Source: Amycolatopsis lexingtonensis (GTDB lineage Bacteria; Actinomycetota; Actinomycetes; Mycobacteriales; Pseudonocardiaceae). Taken from it: 64,000 bases of DNA. Every line of letters starts with the position of its first letter. Positions within the stretch are counted from its first letter, which is position 1. The translations under genes and the position numbers were made by a program. Shown here in pieces: positions 34,620-43,408 of the stretch. The notes beneath the pieces were generated by a model. The model was not told the DNA's origin and did not search any database. It saw only the letters and a list, made by a program, of their open reading frames with translations. The stretch lies in assembly GCF_014873755.1 (NCBI RefSeq), contig NZ_JADBEG010000001.1:1738501-1802500 (forward strand), written 5' to 3'.

Positions 34620-35354
34620 TCAGGTGAGCAGCTGGCCGCCGTCCACCGCCAGGCTCACCCCCGTGATGTGCCCGGCGGCGGACGAGGCCAGGAAGACCAC
34701 CGACGGCACCACGTCGTCGACTGCGGCGATCCGGCCCAGCGGGATCCGGGCCTCCCAGGCCGCGCGGGCGGCGGTGTCGGCGGCGAAGCCGGCCGTCATC
34801 GGCGTGAGCACCGGGCCGGGCGCGACGGCGTTGACCCGGATCCCTCGTGGCGCCAGCTCCAGGGCCGCGGACCGGGTGAGCGCGTCGACCGCCGCCTTTG
34901 TTGCTTCATAGTGTCCGAGCCCGGGTGTCGGCTGCCGCGCGCCGATGGACGAGACGTTCACGATCGCGCCACGCGTGCCGGTGGAAACCATGTGCGCGCC
35001 GAACGCGCGGGTCATCAGGAACGTGCCGCGGAAGTTGACCCGCAGGCACTGGTCGAAGACTTCGATGGGCAGGCCGGTCACCGGGCCACCGCCGCCGGCC
35101 AGCCCGGCGTTGTTGACCAGCACGTCCACCGGCCCGAACCGGTCCGCGATCAAGGATACCGCGGCGTCGACCGACGCCGGGTCCGCGATGTCCAGCTCGA
35201 CGTGCTCGGCGCCGATCTCCCGGGCGACGTCGTGCGCCGCCCGCGCGTCGACGTCCGCGACGACTACGCGGTCGCCCGCCGTGAGAAAAGCTTCGGCGAC
35301 GCCCCGGCCGATCCCGCTCGCGCCGCCCGTCACCACCACAACCCGTGTTTTCAT
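34620..35354 (-). CDS. Short-chain dehydrogenase/reductase (possibly leaderless)
   Basis: A 244-residue classical SDR. The cofactor motif is TGGASGIGRG, followed by NNAG in VLVNNAGLAGG. The catalytic Ser is in VNVSSIG and Tyr-x3-Lys in GHYEATK. The C-terminus has the usual GHITGVSLAVDGG. The ATG at 35354 touches operator B, and no ribosome site can fit, so the transcript may be leaderless with the operator over its promoter. It is divergent from aldo/keto reductase 2 and abuts the convergent amidohydrolase. Likely oxidises or reduces an intermediate in the same unknown pathway. Confidence 0.9.
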   Translation of the reverse strand: MKTRVVVVTGGASGIGRGVAEAFLTAGDRVVVADVDARAAHDVAREIGAEHVELDIADPASVDAAVSLIADRFGPVDVLVNNAGLAGGGGPVTGLPIEVFDQCLRVNFRGTFLMTRAFGAHMVSTGTRGAIVNVSSIGARQPTPGLGHYEATKAAVDALTRSAALELAPRGIRVNAVAPGPVLTPMTAGFAADTAARAAWEARIPLGRIAAVDDVVPSVVFLASSAAGHITGVSLAVDGGQLLT

Positions 35355-35368
35355 TCTACAATCGTAGA
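35355..35368. promoter_or_regulatory. TetR regulon operator B
   Basis: TCTAC-AATC-GTAGA, perfect arms. It is immediately upstream of the SDR start (35354) and 31 bases before the divergent aldo/keto reductase 2 start, so one bound repressor would shut off both genes. Confidence 0.7.
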
Positions 35369-35399
35369 TGAAAGATGTGCTGCGGCGAAAGGAAAACCC

Positions 35400-36320
35400 G
35401 TGCTCGGAAGATCCGCCTTCGGTCTCGGCTCCTGGAACACCTGGGACCGGATGGACTTCGGCGACGCCGTCCGGCTGCTCAAGATGGCCGTCGACGCCGG
35501 CGTCACGTTGTTCGACGTCGCCCACTACGACTTCGGCCCGCACGCCGAGAACTCCCGCACCGACATCCTGTTCGGCGAGGCGGTGCGTGAGGCCGGGATC
35601 GCCCGCGAGGACTACGTGCTGTGCGGCAAGCTCTGGCTCTGGGACTACCCGCGCAGCGGGTTCGCCGGGCAGCTGGAGACGTCGCTGGGCCGGATCGGCA
35701 CCGACCACGCAGACCTCGTCGTCGTGGGGGACTACCGCGAGCGCCCGGACATCCCGCGCGTCGTGACCGAAGTCGCGGAGCTGGTGCGGGCCGGGCGGAT
35801 CGGCGGCTGGGGCGTCAACAACTGGCTCGCGGCCGACCTGGACCTCGCGCTGGCGTTCGCCGAGCGGGAAGGCCTGCCGGGGCCGGAGTTCGCGCAGCTG
35901 AAGTACTCGATCGCCCGCCGCTCGATGGCCGAGGGCGAGCCCTACCGGAAGCACTTCGAGAGCGGACGCCTGGCGCTGCAGGCGTCCGACGTCTTCGAAG
36001 GCGGGGTCCTGCTGGGCACCGCGGCCCCGGCTCGGAAGATCGGGGCGGACGTCGGCGGCATCCGGTCGTCCATAGTGGACGCCGCCGCCGAAGTCGCGGC
36101 GATCGCGGCGGACTTCGGCGCCACTCCTGCCCAGCTGGCCCTCGCGTTCTGCCTGGCCTACGAACCGGTGGCGAACGTCCTGTTCGGAGTGAGCCGGGCG
36201 GAGCAGCTGACCGACAACCTCGGCGCGCTCCTCCTCGCCCGCGAGCACGGCGCCGAAATCCGCGCGGCCCTCGCCCACCTCCGCCTGGACCGGGACGTCA
36301 ACCCCGACGGCTCGTGGTGA
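35400..36320 (+). CDS. Divergent aldo/keto reductase 2 (catalytic His absent)
   Basis: A 306-residue paralogue of the protein at 31206-32156. Shared stretches include LGSWNTWDRMDF near the start, QLKYSIARRS and LQASDVFEGGVLLG. Asp is in LFDVAHYDFG and Lys in VLCGKLWLWD. The usual His position reads ADLVVVGDYRERP. GTG 35400 follows AAAGGA by six bases. It is divergent from the SDR across operator B. The gene's last 23 bases overlap the convergent hydrolase 2. That both paralogues of one regulon keep the same substitution suggests a specialised reaction rather than decay. Confidence 0.85.
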   Translation: MLGRSAFGLGSWNTWDRMDFGDAVRLLKMAVDAGVTLFDVAHYDFGPHAENSRTDILFGEAVREAGIAREDYVLCGKLWLWDYPRSGFAGQLETSLGRIGTDHADLVVVGDYRERPDIPRVVTEVAELVRAGRIGGWGVNNWLAADLDLALAFAEREGLPGPEFAQLKYSIARRSMAEGEPYRKHFESGRLALQASDVFEGGVLLGTAAPARKIGADVGGIRSSIVDAAAEVAAIAADFGATPAQLALAFCLAYEPVANVLFGVSRAEQLTDNLGALLLAREHGAEIRAALAHLRLDRDVNPDGSW

Positions 36321-37038
36321 AGGGGGTGTCGAGGAAGGTGAGCGCGGCGGTGCGGAAGGGAGCGCCGCGCAGGGCGCCGCCGTGATCACCGGGGACCATG
36401 AGGAGGTCGCTGCCCGGCACCAGGGGGACGAGGGTCTCGATCCCCTGGCTGACCGGGTCCTCGCGGCCCGCGACGAACCGCGTCGGGACGCCGATCGTCC
36501 CGACGCGGGGTGCGAACGGCTCCCGGCGCAGGCCCTCGATGCAGCGCGCGAGCGCCACCGGGTCACGGCCGGGCGCGGTGATCATCCGGGCGATCGCCGC
36601 CGTCAGCGGGTCGGCGGGCAGGCGGCCACCGCCGGCGAAGGCCAGCGCCGCCTCGACGTCGACCGCGCCGAACGGCTCGTGCGGGCTGATCCCACCCAGC
36701 ACCAGCCGCCGGACGGGCAGCAGCGCGGGCAGGTCCCACGCCAGCCGCGCGCCGAGCGAGTAGCCGACGACGTCCACTTCGGACACCTCGCCGACCGCGA
36801 TGGCCAGTTCCTCGGTGACGGCCTTCGGGGTGGTGTCGGCCGGCGCGGGACTGGAGCCGTGGCCGGGCAGGTCGGGGACGAGCACCGGCCGCCCCGAGGC
36901 GACGAGCGCCGCGGGCCAGCCCGTGCTGACCCAGTCGGTGTGCCCGTCGGAGGCGAAGCCGTGCAGGAGCAGTACCGGCGGCCCGGCGGCCGGGCCACTG
37001 GGAGCGAACCGGCGCACGGCCAAGGTCGAAGGCGTCAA
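36298..37038 (-). CDS. Alpha/beta hydrolase (hydrolase 2 of the TetR regulon)
   Basis: A 246-residue alpha/beta hydrolase fold protein. The oxyanion region reads LLLHGFASDG, the nucleophile elbow GYSLGARL, the acid is probably in RFVAGREDPVS, and the His is in VPGDHGGALRG. The start is TTG 37038, behind AAAGGA. It follows the ABC permease by 12 bases, so it is the last gene of the transporter operon and may act on the imported compound. It overlaps the convergent aldo/keto reductase 2 gene by 23 bases. Substrate unknown. Confidence 0.85.
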   Translation of the reverse strand: MTPSTLAVRRFAPSGPAAGPPVLLLHGFASDGHTDWVSTGWPAALVASGRPVLVPDLPGHGSSPAPADTTPKAVTEELAIAVGEVSEVDVVGYSLGARLAWDLPALLPVRRLVLGGISPHEPFGAVDVEAALAFAGGGRLPADPLTAAIARMITAPGRDPVALARCIEGLRREPFAPRVGTIGVPTRFVAGREDPVSQGIETLVPLVPGSDLLMVPGDHGGALRGAPFRTAALTFLDTPFTTSRRG

Positions 37039-37050
37039 GGAGGTCCTTTC

Positions 37051-37956
37051 TCAAGAAGAACGGCGCAGGCGCTGCAGTTCGCCGAGCGTGCGGGCCCGGG
37101 CGTCGACGGCGATCCGCAACGCGGACCCGATGAGGTTGAGCAGGAGCACGCAGAGCATGATCGTCGCGCCCGGCACCACGACCAGCCACGGCGCGACCAC
37201 CAGGTACGACCGGCCCTCGGCGATCATGTTGCCCCAGGTCGGGGTGGGCGGGGCGATGCCGAGGCCGAGGAAGCTCATGGCGCCGTCGACCAGCATCGCG
37301 GCCGCGGCGAGGATGACGACCTGGACCAGGGCCAGCGGCAGCACGTTGGGGAACACGTGCACCAGCAGGATCTTGCCGCGGCTCATCCCGGACACGCGGG
37401 CGGCGCCGATGTACTGGCGCCCGGCGATGCCGAGCACCCGGCTGCGGATCACGCGGGCGGTGAACGGCGTGAAGATCACCGTCAGCGCGATCAGCTCGGT
37501 CCAGATGCTCGCCCCGAGCGCGATGGCCAGCGCCATCGCGAGGATGATCGCCGGGAAGGACATCCACGCGTCCATCAGCCGCATCAGCACCGCGTCCGCG
37601 GCCCGGTAGAAGCCGCTGACCAGGCCGATCACCATGCCGGAGAACGCCGCGCACAGCGTGATCAGCGCGGACAGCCCGAGCGACGCGCGGCCGCCGGACA
37701 CCAGCCGGGCGAGGACGTCCCGGCCGAAGGAGTCGGTGCCGAGCGGGTGCGCGCCCGACGGCGGCAGCAGCCGGTGCACCGGGTCGGTCGCGCTGACGCT
37801 CGGCAGGAAGAACGGCAGCACGACCACGGCGAGCACGATCAGCCCGAGCAGCACCGAACCGAGCACCAGGGTCCGGTTGCGCCGGAACGCGCGGGCCGCG
37901 CGCCGGGGCGGGGGAGTGTCCACGGTGGACGCCGGTTCGGCGACGGCGAGGCTCAT
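37051..37956 (-). CDS. Oligopeptide-type ABC transporter permease (DppC-like)
   Basis: A 301-residue inner-membrane permease. The N-terminal extension ends in RRNRTLVLGSVLLGLIVL (first helix), then HPLGTDSFGRDVLARLVSGG, a stretch typical of DppC/OppC. The EAA loop reads YIGAARVSGMSRGKILLVHVFPN. It overlaps DppB by the ATGA at 37953-37956. With the partner permease, binding protein and fused ATPase it forms a complete importer. Family substrates include peptides, nickel and some sugars, so the sequence does not define the cargo. Confidence 0.92.
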   Translation of the reverse strand: MSLAVAEPASTVDTPPPRRAARAFRRNRTLVLGSVLLGLIVLAVVVLPFFLPSVSATDPVHRLLPPSGAHPLGTDSFGRDVLARLVSGGRASLGLSALITLCAAFSGMVIGLVSGFYRAADAVLMRLMDAWMSFPAIILAMALAIALGASIWTELIALTVIFTPFTARVIRSRVLGIAGRQYIGAARVSGMSRGKILLVHVFPNVLPLALVQVVILAAAAMLVDGAMSFLGLGIAPPTPTWGNMIAEGRSYLVVAPWLVVVPGATIMLCVLLLNLIGSALRIAVDARARTLGELQRLRRSS

Positions 37957-38897
37957 GCGGCACGCACCTTCGGGTCGAGCAGCGCGTACGACAGGTCGAC
38001 CAGCAGGTTGACCACGACGAACAGCACCGCGACGAACAACGTCACGCCCTGGATCAGCGGGAAGTCGCGAGTGGACACCGCGCCCATCAGCAGGTGGCCG
38101 AGTCCCGGCACGACGAAGATCGATTCGATGATCACGATCCCGCCGACCAGCATGGCGAAGTTGCTGCCCAGCTGCGTCACCAGCGGCATCAGCGCGTTCG
38201 GCAGGACGTGCTTCAGCAGCACCCGCCGTTCGGGCAGGCCCTTGACGCGCGCGGTGCGCAGGTAGGCCAGCGGCAGCTCGCCGAGCACGCTCTCGCGGAG
38301 GGTGAGCACGAACAGTGCCGTCTGCCCGATGACGAGGACGGTCACCGGCAGCACCAGCGCGGGCACCGCGGCCACCGGGTCGGTCAGCAGGTCGTGGTAG
38401 CCGCTGGAGGGGAACCACCGCAGCGTCACCGAGAACACCAGCACGAGCACCAGCGAGATCCAGAAGTCCGGCATCGCCATGCCGAGCGAGGACAGCCGGT
38501 CGAGCGCGCGGGCCGCCGGGTTGCGCGGCGACACCGCCTGCCACGCCGTGATCGCGACCGACAGGAAGAAGCTGATCACCGTGGACAGCACGGCGAGCGT
38601 CAGCGTCGGCACGATGTGCGTGGCGACGACGTCGAGGACCGGCTGGTGGTAGGTGATCGACGTCCCGAAGTCCCCGCGCAGCACGTGCGCGGCCCAGCTC
38701 AGGTACTGGTGCCAGAGCGAGCCGTCGAGCCCCATGCTGGACCGCAGCGCCGCGACGTCGGCCGGGCGCGCGGTCGGGCCGAGGATGGCCTGGGCCGGGT
38801 CGCCCGGGATCAGCCGGATGACGAAGAACATCATGGTGCCGACGATGACCAGGATGATCAGCAGGTCGCGCAGCCGGCGCAGCAGCACCCCGGTCAT
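37953..38897 (-). CDS. Oligopeptide-type ABC transporter permease (DppB-like)
   Basis: A 314-residue permease. The first helix LLIILVIVGTMMFFVIRLIP is followed by GDPAQAILG, characteristic of DppB/OppB. The EAA loop is YLRTARVKGLPERRVLLKHVLPN. It ends in VNLLVDLSYALLDPKVR. Starts and stops overlap its neighbours by 4 bases on both sides (ATGA with the binding protein gene upstream and with dppC downstream), so stoichiometric expression is likely. Confidence 0.92.
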   Translation of the reverse strand: MTGVLLRRLRDLLIILVIVGTMMFFVIRLIPGDPAQAILGPTARPADVAALRSSMGLDGSLWHQYLSWAAHVLRGDFGTSITYHQPVLDVVATHIVPTLTLAVLSTVISFFLSVAITAWQAVSPRNPAARALDRLSSLGMAMPDFWISLVLVLVFSVTLRWFPSSGYHDLLTDPVAAVPALVLPVTVLVIGQTALFVLTLRESVLGELPLAYLRTARVKGLPERRVLLKHVLPNALMPLVTQLGSNFAMLVGGIVIIESIFVVPGLGHLLMGAVSTRDFPLIQGVTLFVAVLFVVVNLLVDLSYALLDPKVRAA

Positions 38898-40471
38898 GCG
38901 GCCAGCCAGGAGTTCCAGAAGACCCGGTAGAAGTCGCCGTAGCCCTTGAGCCGCGGGGTGTAGGCGGCGTACAACCGGGACTGGCTGAGCGTGATCACCG
39001 ACAGCTGCTTCCACGTGAAGGCCTGGAGCTTGTCGATGACGGCCTTCGCTTGCTCGGGCGTCGTCGAGGCGTTGAACTCGGTCATCAGCCCGTCGAGCTC
39101 CGGCGACGACGAGCCGTTGAGCGTGCCGAGGGTGAGCGCGGGCATCTGGGCGGGCGAGGTCAGCGACGAGTCGAAGAACAGCGTCGTGATGTCCCAGCCG
39201 CCCGGGTCCTTGGTCAGCGTGCCGAGCATGGTGGCGAAGTCGAAGGTGTCGATCTTCGTCTGGAGCCCGATCTTCCCGAGCGCGTCCTGGATCAGCACGG
39301 CCCACTTGCCGAACTCGGGGTAGGAGTTCGTGGTGACGATGTGGATCGTCGACCCGGCGGGGACGCCGGCCTCGGCGAGCAGCTGCTTCGCGCGGGCCGG
39401 ATCGTGTTGCTTGTAGACGTCGTCGCCGGCGGTCGAGTAGGACGCCTTGTTGTCCGGTGAGGCGAACGCGCCGGTTTCGAGGGTGAGGTCCTTGCTGCCG
39501 CCGGTCGCCGCGTTGATCGCGGGCTTGTCCAGCAGCAGGTTCAGCGCCTGGCGGGCCCGCGGGTCGGCGAACTTCGAGCCGGGGTTGAAGTTGGGGATGA
39601 CGACGTTCTCGTTGCCGCCCGGCAGGTTGTGCACCACCAGGTTCGGGGTGGCCTTGAGCTGCTCGTACTGGTCGTTGGCCGGCATCGCGTGGTCCCACTG
39701 GCCGGTCTGCAGCCCGTTGATCAGCGCGTCCTGGTCGCCGACAACCTTGTAGGTGACCGTGTCGAGGTAGGCGTGCTTCGCGCCGGCCTGCCCGCCCCAG
39801 TCCTCTTCGGACCGCGACTTGTAGCCGTCGTAGCGCGCCAGCACCAGCTGCTGGCCGATGTCCCAGCTCTTGAGCCGGTACGGCCCGGTGCCGATGGCCT
39901 TATCCTGGCCGAACCCGGTGGCGGGCAGGCCGGCGAGGTTCTTCGCCTCGTAGATCTCGGTGCCCGCGCCGGCCAGTTCGTCGATCAGCGGGTAGCGCGG
40001 CCGCTTGAGCTTGACGCTCACCGTCGCGGGGTCGGGTGCGGTGATGGCGTCGATGTCCGGGGTGACGAGCTGCCCGGTGCGGTGGCTCTTCTGCCAGCGC
40101 TGGAGGCTCGCGACGACGTCGTTCGCCGTCAGCGGGTTGCCGTCCTGGAAGGTGACGCCCTGACGCAGCTTGAAGGTGTAGGCGAGCCGGTCCGGGCTGG
40201 TCGTGTAGGTGTCGACCAGCATCGGCCGGGCGACGAAGTGCTGGTCCACTTCGAACAGCTTCTCGTACATCATGTTGCCGATCTGGGCGGTCACCTGGCC
40301 GGGGTTGGCGACCATGTCGAGCGACTGCGGATCGGTGGGGACGGCGACGGTGAGGTTGCCGCCGCGGACCGGTGGCCCGTCGGCGGCGGGCGTGGTGCCT
40401 GCGCTGCCCGTGCAGCCGGCGAGCAGCGTGGCCGCGGCGGCGAGGGCGGCGAGCAGGGGAGTGCGTTTCAT
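38894..40471 (-). CDS. ABC transporter substrate-binding lipoprotein (family 5)
   Basis: A 525-residue extracellular solute-binding protein. The signal peptide ends in a lipobox (TLLAGC), so Cys20 is probably lipid-anchored. Family-5 stretches are VPTDPQSLDM, LRQGVTFQDGNPLTANDVV and GTGPYRLKSW. It defines the importer's specificity, but the pocket cannot be read from sequence. It lies between the fused ATPase gene and dppB, with ATGA overlaps at both ends. Confidence 0.92.
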   Translation of the reverse strand: MKRTPLLAALAAAATLLAGCTGSAGTTPAADGPPVRGGNLTVAVPTDPQSLDMVANPGQVTAQIGNMMYEKLFEVDQHFVARPMLVDTYTTSPDRLAYTFKLRQGVTFQDGNPLTANDVVASLQRWQKSHRTGQLVTPDIDAITAPDPATVSVKLKRPRYPLIDELAGAGTEIYEAKNLAGLPATGFGQDKAIGTGPYRLKSWDIGQQLVLARYDGYKSRSEEDWGGQAGAKHAYLDTVTYKVVGDQDALINGLQTGQWDHAMPANDQYEQLKATPNLVVHNLPGGNENVVIPNFNPGSKFADPRARQALNLLLDKPAINAATGGSKDLTLETGAFASPDNKASYSTAGDDVYKQHDPARAKQLLAEAGVPAGSTIHIVTTNSYPEFGKWAVLIQDALGKIGLQTKIDTFDFATMLGTLTKDPGGWDITTLFFDSSLTSPAQMPALTLGTLNGSSSPELDGLMTEFNASTTPEQAKAVIDKLQAFTWKQLSVITLSQSRLYAAYTPRLKGYGDFYRVFWNSWLAA

Positions 40472-42204
40472 GGGCGCGTCGATCCTGTGTGGGGGAGGGC
40501 GGGCAGGTCGGGGTTGGCGGCGAGCAGTCGCCGCGTGTACTCGTGGCGCGGGGCGAGGCGGATCTCGTCGGGGGTCCCGGTTTCGATCAGCTCGCCGCGG
40601 TACATCACGCCGACGCGGTCGGCGACCGACAGCACGAGGCTGAGGTTGTGGGTGATGAACAGCAGGCTCAGCGTGCGGGTGCGGCGCAGGTCCAGCAGCA
40701 GGTTCAGCACCTGGCCCTGCACGGAGACGTCGAGCGCCGACGTCGGTTCGTCGGCCACGATCAGCTCGGGCCCGGCGGCGATCGCCCGCGCGATGGAGAC
40801 GCGCTGGCGCTGCCCGCCGGACAGCTGCGACGGCAGTTTCCCGGCGGCGTCCGCGGGCAGGCCGACCTCGTCGATCAGCTCGGCCACCCGCCGGTCCAGC
40901 TCGGCGCCGCGCAGCGGGGTCAGCTCCTTCAGCGGCTCGGCGATGATCCGCGCCGCGGTGTGGCGGGGGTCCAGGGAGCTTTGCGGGTCCTGGAAGATGA
41001 GCTGGACGCGGCGGCGGAACGCGCGCTCGTCGCCGATGAGCCCGCCGGGCGTGATCCCATGCGCGCCGAAGGTGATGGTCCCCGACGCCGGCGGTTCGAG
41101 TGCGGTCACCAGCCTGCCGAGGGTGGACTTGCCGGAGCCGGATTCGCCGACCAGGCCGAAGAACTCGCCCGGCGCGATGTCCAGCGAGACGTCCCGCACG
41201 GCGTCCACCCGGTGTCCTTTTCGGCCGTACACTTTGGACACCGCGGTGATGGTGAGCGGCGGCCCGTCGTGCGCCCGCTCGGGACGCGGCTTGAGCGCCC
41301 GGGTTTCGACGGCTTCGGTCGCCTCGCCCGCCATCGCCGATTCGAGCAGGGCGGGGGAGATGGTCGGGAAACCGTCGCGGCGGCTGACGCCCAGCTGCGG
41401 CACGCACCCGAGCAGCGCCCGCGTGTAAGGGTGCTTCGGCCGGGTCAGGACTTCGTCGCGTGAGCCGACCTCGACCAGCCGGCCGCGGTACATCACCGCG
41501 ATCCGGTCGGCGACCTGCGCGGCGACGCCCATGTCGTGGGTGATGAAGACGCAGGCCGTGCCGTGGTCGCGGCGCACGCGGTCGAAGAGCGTGAGGATCT
41601 CCGCCTGCGTGGTGACGTCGAGGGCGGTGGTCGGCTCGTCGGCGATCAGCAGGTCGGGGTCGGCCATCAGGGCGAGCGCGATCATCACGCGCTGCTGCAT
41701 GCCGCCGGACATCTGGTGCGGGTACAGCCGCAGGATCCGGTCGGTGTCGGTGAGCCCGACCTCGGTCAGCAGCCGCCGGGCCTTGGCCTCGGCGCGCTTG
41801 CGCAGCGGGCTGCCGCGCCGGGCGGCCTGCCCGGGCAGCGACCCGGGTTCGCGGTAGGCCTCGGCCAGCTGCCCGCCGACGCGGCGGCCCGGGTTCAGGG
41901 AGTCGAGGGCCTCCTGGAAGATCATGCCGATCCGCGGGCCGCGGTAGGCGCGCATCGCGTCGGCGGGCAGCTTCGTGACGTCCACGCCGTCGACCGCGAT
42001 CTCGCCGCGGGTGCGGACGGGGGCGACGAATTCGAGCAGGCGGATGATCGACAGGGCGGTCACGGTCTTGCCGCTGCCGGACTCGCCGACCACGCAGAGC
42101 GTCCGCCCCCGCGCGAGGTCGAGGGAGAGCTCCCGCACGAGTTCGCGCTCGGTGCCGTCGGTGACGACGCCGACGGTGAGCTCCCGGATTTCGAGCAGCG
42201 TCAT
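40468..42204 (-). CDS. Fused oligopeptide-type ABC ATPase (DppD-DppF)
   Basis: A 578-residue protein with two complete ATPase domains. The first (about residues 1-270) has Walker A GESGSGKT, signature MSGGMQQR and Walker B LLIADEPT; the second (about 320-570) has GESGSGKS, LSGGQRQR and LIVADEPT. A linker near residue 280-315 joins them. Usually these are separate DppD and DppF genes. ATG 42204 follows an AAGGGG ribosome site. It is the first gene of the five-gene importer operon. Operators C and D lie 67 and 112 bases upstream. Confidence 0.93.
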   Translation of the reverse strand: MTLLEIRELTVGVVTDGTERELVRELSLDLARGRTLCVVGESGSGKTVTALSIIRLLEFVAPVRTRGEIAVDGVDVTKLPADAMRAYRGPRIGMIFQEALDSLNPGRRVGGQLAEAYREPGSLPGQAARRGSPLRKRAEAKARRLLTEVGLTDTDRILRLYPHQMSGGMQQRVMIALALMADPDLLIADEPTTALDVTTQAEILTLFDRVRRDHGTACVFITHDMGVAAQVADRIAVMYRGRLVEVGSRDEVLTRPKHPYTRALLGCVPQLGVSRRDGFPTISPALLESAMAGEATEAVETRALKPRPERAHDGPPLTITAVSKVYGRKGHRVDAVRDVSLDIAPGEFFGLVGESGSGKSTLGRLVTALEPPASGTITFGAHGITPGGLIGDERAFRRRVQLIFQDPQSSLDPRHTAARIIAEPLKELTPLRGAELDRRVAELIDEVGLPADAAGKLPSQLSGGQRQRVSIARAIAAGPELIVADEPTSALDVSVQGQVLNLLLDLRRTRTLSLLFITHNLSLVLSVADRVGVMYRGELIETGTPDEIRLAPRHEYTRRLLAANPDLPALPHTGSTRP

Positions 42205-42270
42205 GGATTCCCCTTCCTCGTGCCCGCCGCGAGGGGGCGGGCCGGACTGCCGGGCACCGGCAGGGGTAGT

Positions 42271-42284
42271 TCTACGCATGTTGA
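42271..42284. promoter_or_regulatory. TetR regulon operator C
   Basis: TCTAC-GCAT-GTTGA, one mismatch from the consensus, 67 bases upstream of the ABC ATPase start. It shares the centre GCAT with operator E. Confidence 0.6.
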
Positions 42285-42315
42285 CACCGGGGCCAGGTGG
42301 TGTCAATGGTTTTAT

Positions 42316-42329
42316 TCTACAAACGTAGG
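42316..42329. promoter_or_regulatory. TetR regulon operator D
   Basis: TCTAC-AAAC-GTAGG, one mismatch from the consensus, in an AT-rich patch between the divergent ABC and methyltransferase operons. Its centre is 45 bases from operator C. Confidence 0.6.
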
Positions 42330-42390
42330 AAGTTGAAACATCACGGCTTTTTGTTGCTGTGCGGGGAAAATTCGGCGCTGGACTCTTTTA

Positions 42391-42404
42391 TCTACGCATG
42401 TAGA
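42391..42404. promoter_or_regulatory. TetR regulon operator E
   Basis: TCTAC-GCAT-GTAGA with perfect arms, 30 bases before the methyltransferase start and next to a CTTTTA AT-rich stretch. A repressor here would cover the promoter. Confidence 0.7.
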
Positions 42405-42433
42405 GTGTCCGCGTCGAACAAAGGAGGACGACC

Positions 42434-43408
42434 GTGCCGACCAGTCCCGCCACGCCCGAACGGATCGTGGACATCGCCGTGGGCCACATGGCCGCCCAGC
42501 AGCTCTTCGCCGCCAATCGCATCGGATTGTTCCCCGCGCTGGCGGCCGGCCCGCTCGCCGCGGGGGAGCTGGCCGGGCGCACCGGCCGGCCCGAAAAGAC
42601 CGTCCGGATCCTCGGGGACACCCTCAGCGCGCTCGGCCTGCTGTCCCGCGTGGACGGTCGCTACGCGCTCACGCCCGACACCGCCGCGTACCTCGGCGGG
42701 GAAGGTCTGGACCTCGCGCCGTTCCTGACCTTCCTCGAGACGATCAGCTACCCGCACTGGCAGCAGTTCCCGCACACCACCGACACCGGCGAACCCGGCG
42801 AGCTGGACCTCGCCGGCGACCGCTGGGACACCTTCCTCGGCGGGGTCATGGTGTATAACGCCCTACACGCTCGGATGCTGACGAACCATTTCGACTTCAC
42901 CGGCTACAAAAACCTCCTCGACCTGGGCGGCCTCTCGGCCGAGTTCGCCGTGCGGGCCCTGCGTGCCAACGACGTGCTGCGGGCGACGTTCGTCTACGAC
43001 CCGCGGTCGGTCCCGTCGGTCACGGAAGCCGTCGCGGAGTTCGCGGACCGGACCACCGTCGTCGGGGCGCCGACCCCGGACGCCGAGCCCGCGGGGGAGT
43101 TCGACCTGGTGATGGTGAACCACGTCGTCCACCGGTTCTCCGCCGCCGAAAACCAGGCGATCCTGCGCCACGCCCGGGCCGCGGCGGCGCCGGGCGCGCG
43201 GTTGCTGCTGCTCGACTTCTTCCTGGACGACGACCCCTCCCCGCGGGCCCTCGACGCGCTGCACGCGGGGGAGTACCTGGTCATCGACGGCACGGTGGTG
43301 TACCCCGAAGCCGACGTCCGCGGCTGGCTGTCCGGCGCCGGCTGGCGCCCGGTGGACCGGCTGACGCTGCCGGGCTCGCCGCGGGTGCTCGTCGCGGAGG
43401 CGGTGTGA
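42434..43408 (+). CDS. Methyltransferase-fold protein (O-methyltransferase type 2, degenerate SAM motif)
   Basis: A 324-residue protein like plant-type/actinobacterial O-methyltransferases. The N-terminal winged-helix dimerisation domain reads AAQQLFAANRIGLFPAL, with AGRTGRPEKTVRILGDTLSALG. The C-terminal Rossmann domain has motif I LLDLGGLSAEFAVRAL, which lacks the usual third glycine of GGG-x-G, so SAM binding is uncertain. The post-motif region FDLVMVNHVVHRFS is normal. GTG 42434 follows AGGAGG by seven bases. It overlaps hydrolase 3 as GTGA and lies behind operator E. It may be a methyltransferase or a non-methylating relative acting on the pathway substrate. Confidence 0.82.
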   Translation: MPTSPATPERIVDIAVGHMAAQQLFAANRIGLFPALAAGPLAAGELAGRTGRPEKTVRILGDTLSALGLLSRVDGRYALTPDTAAYLGGEGLDLAPFLTFLETISYPHWQQFPHTTDTGEPGELDLAGDRWDTFLGGVMVYNALHARMLTNHFDFTGYKNLLDLGGLSAEFAVRALRANDVLRATFVYDPRSVPSVTEAVAEFADRTTVVGAPTPDAEPAGEFDLVMVNHVVHRFSAAENQAILRHARAAAAPGARLLLLDFFLDDDPSPRALDALHAGEYLVIDGTVVYPEADVRGWLSGAGWRPVDRLTLPGSPRVLVAEAV

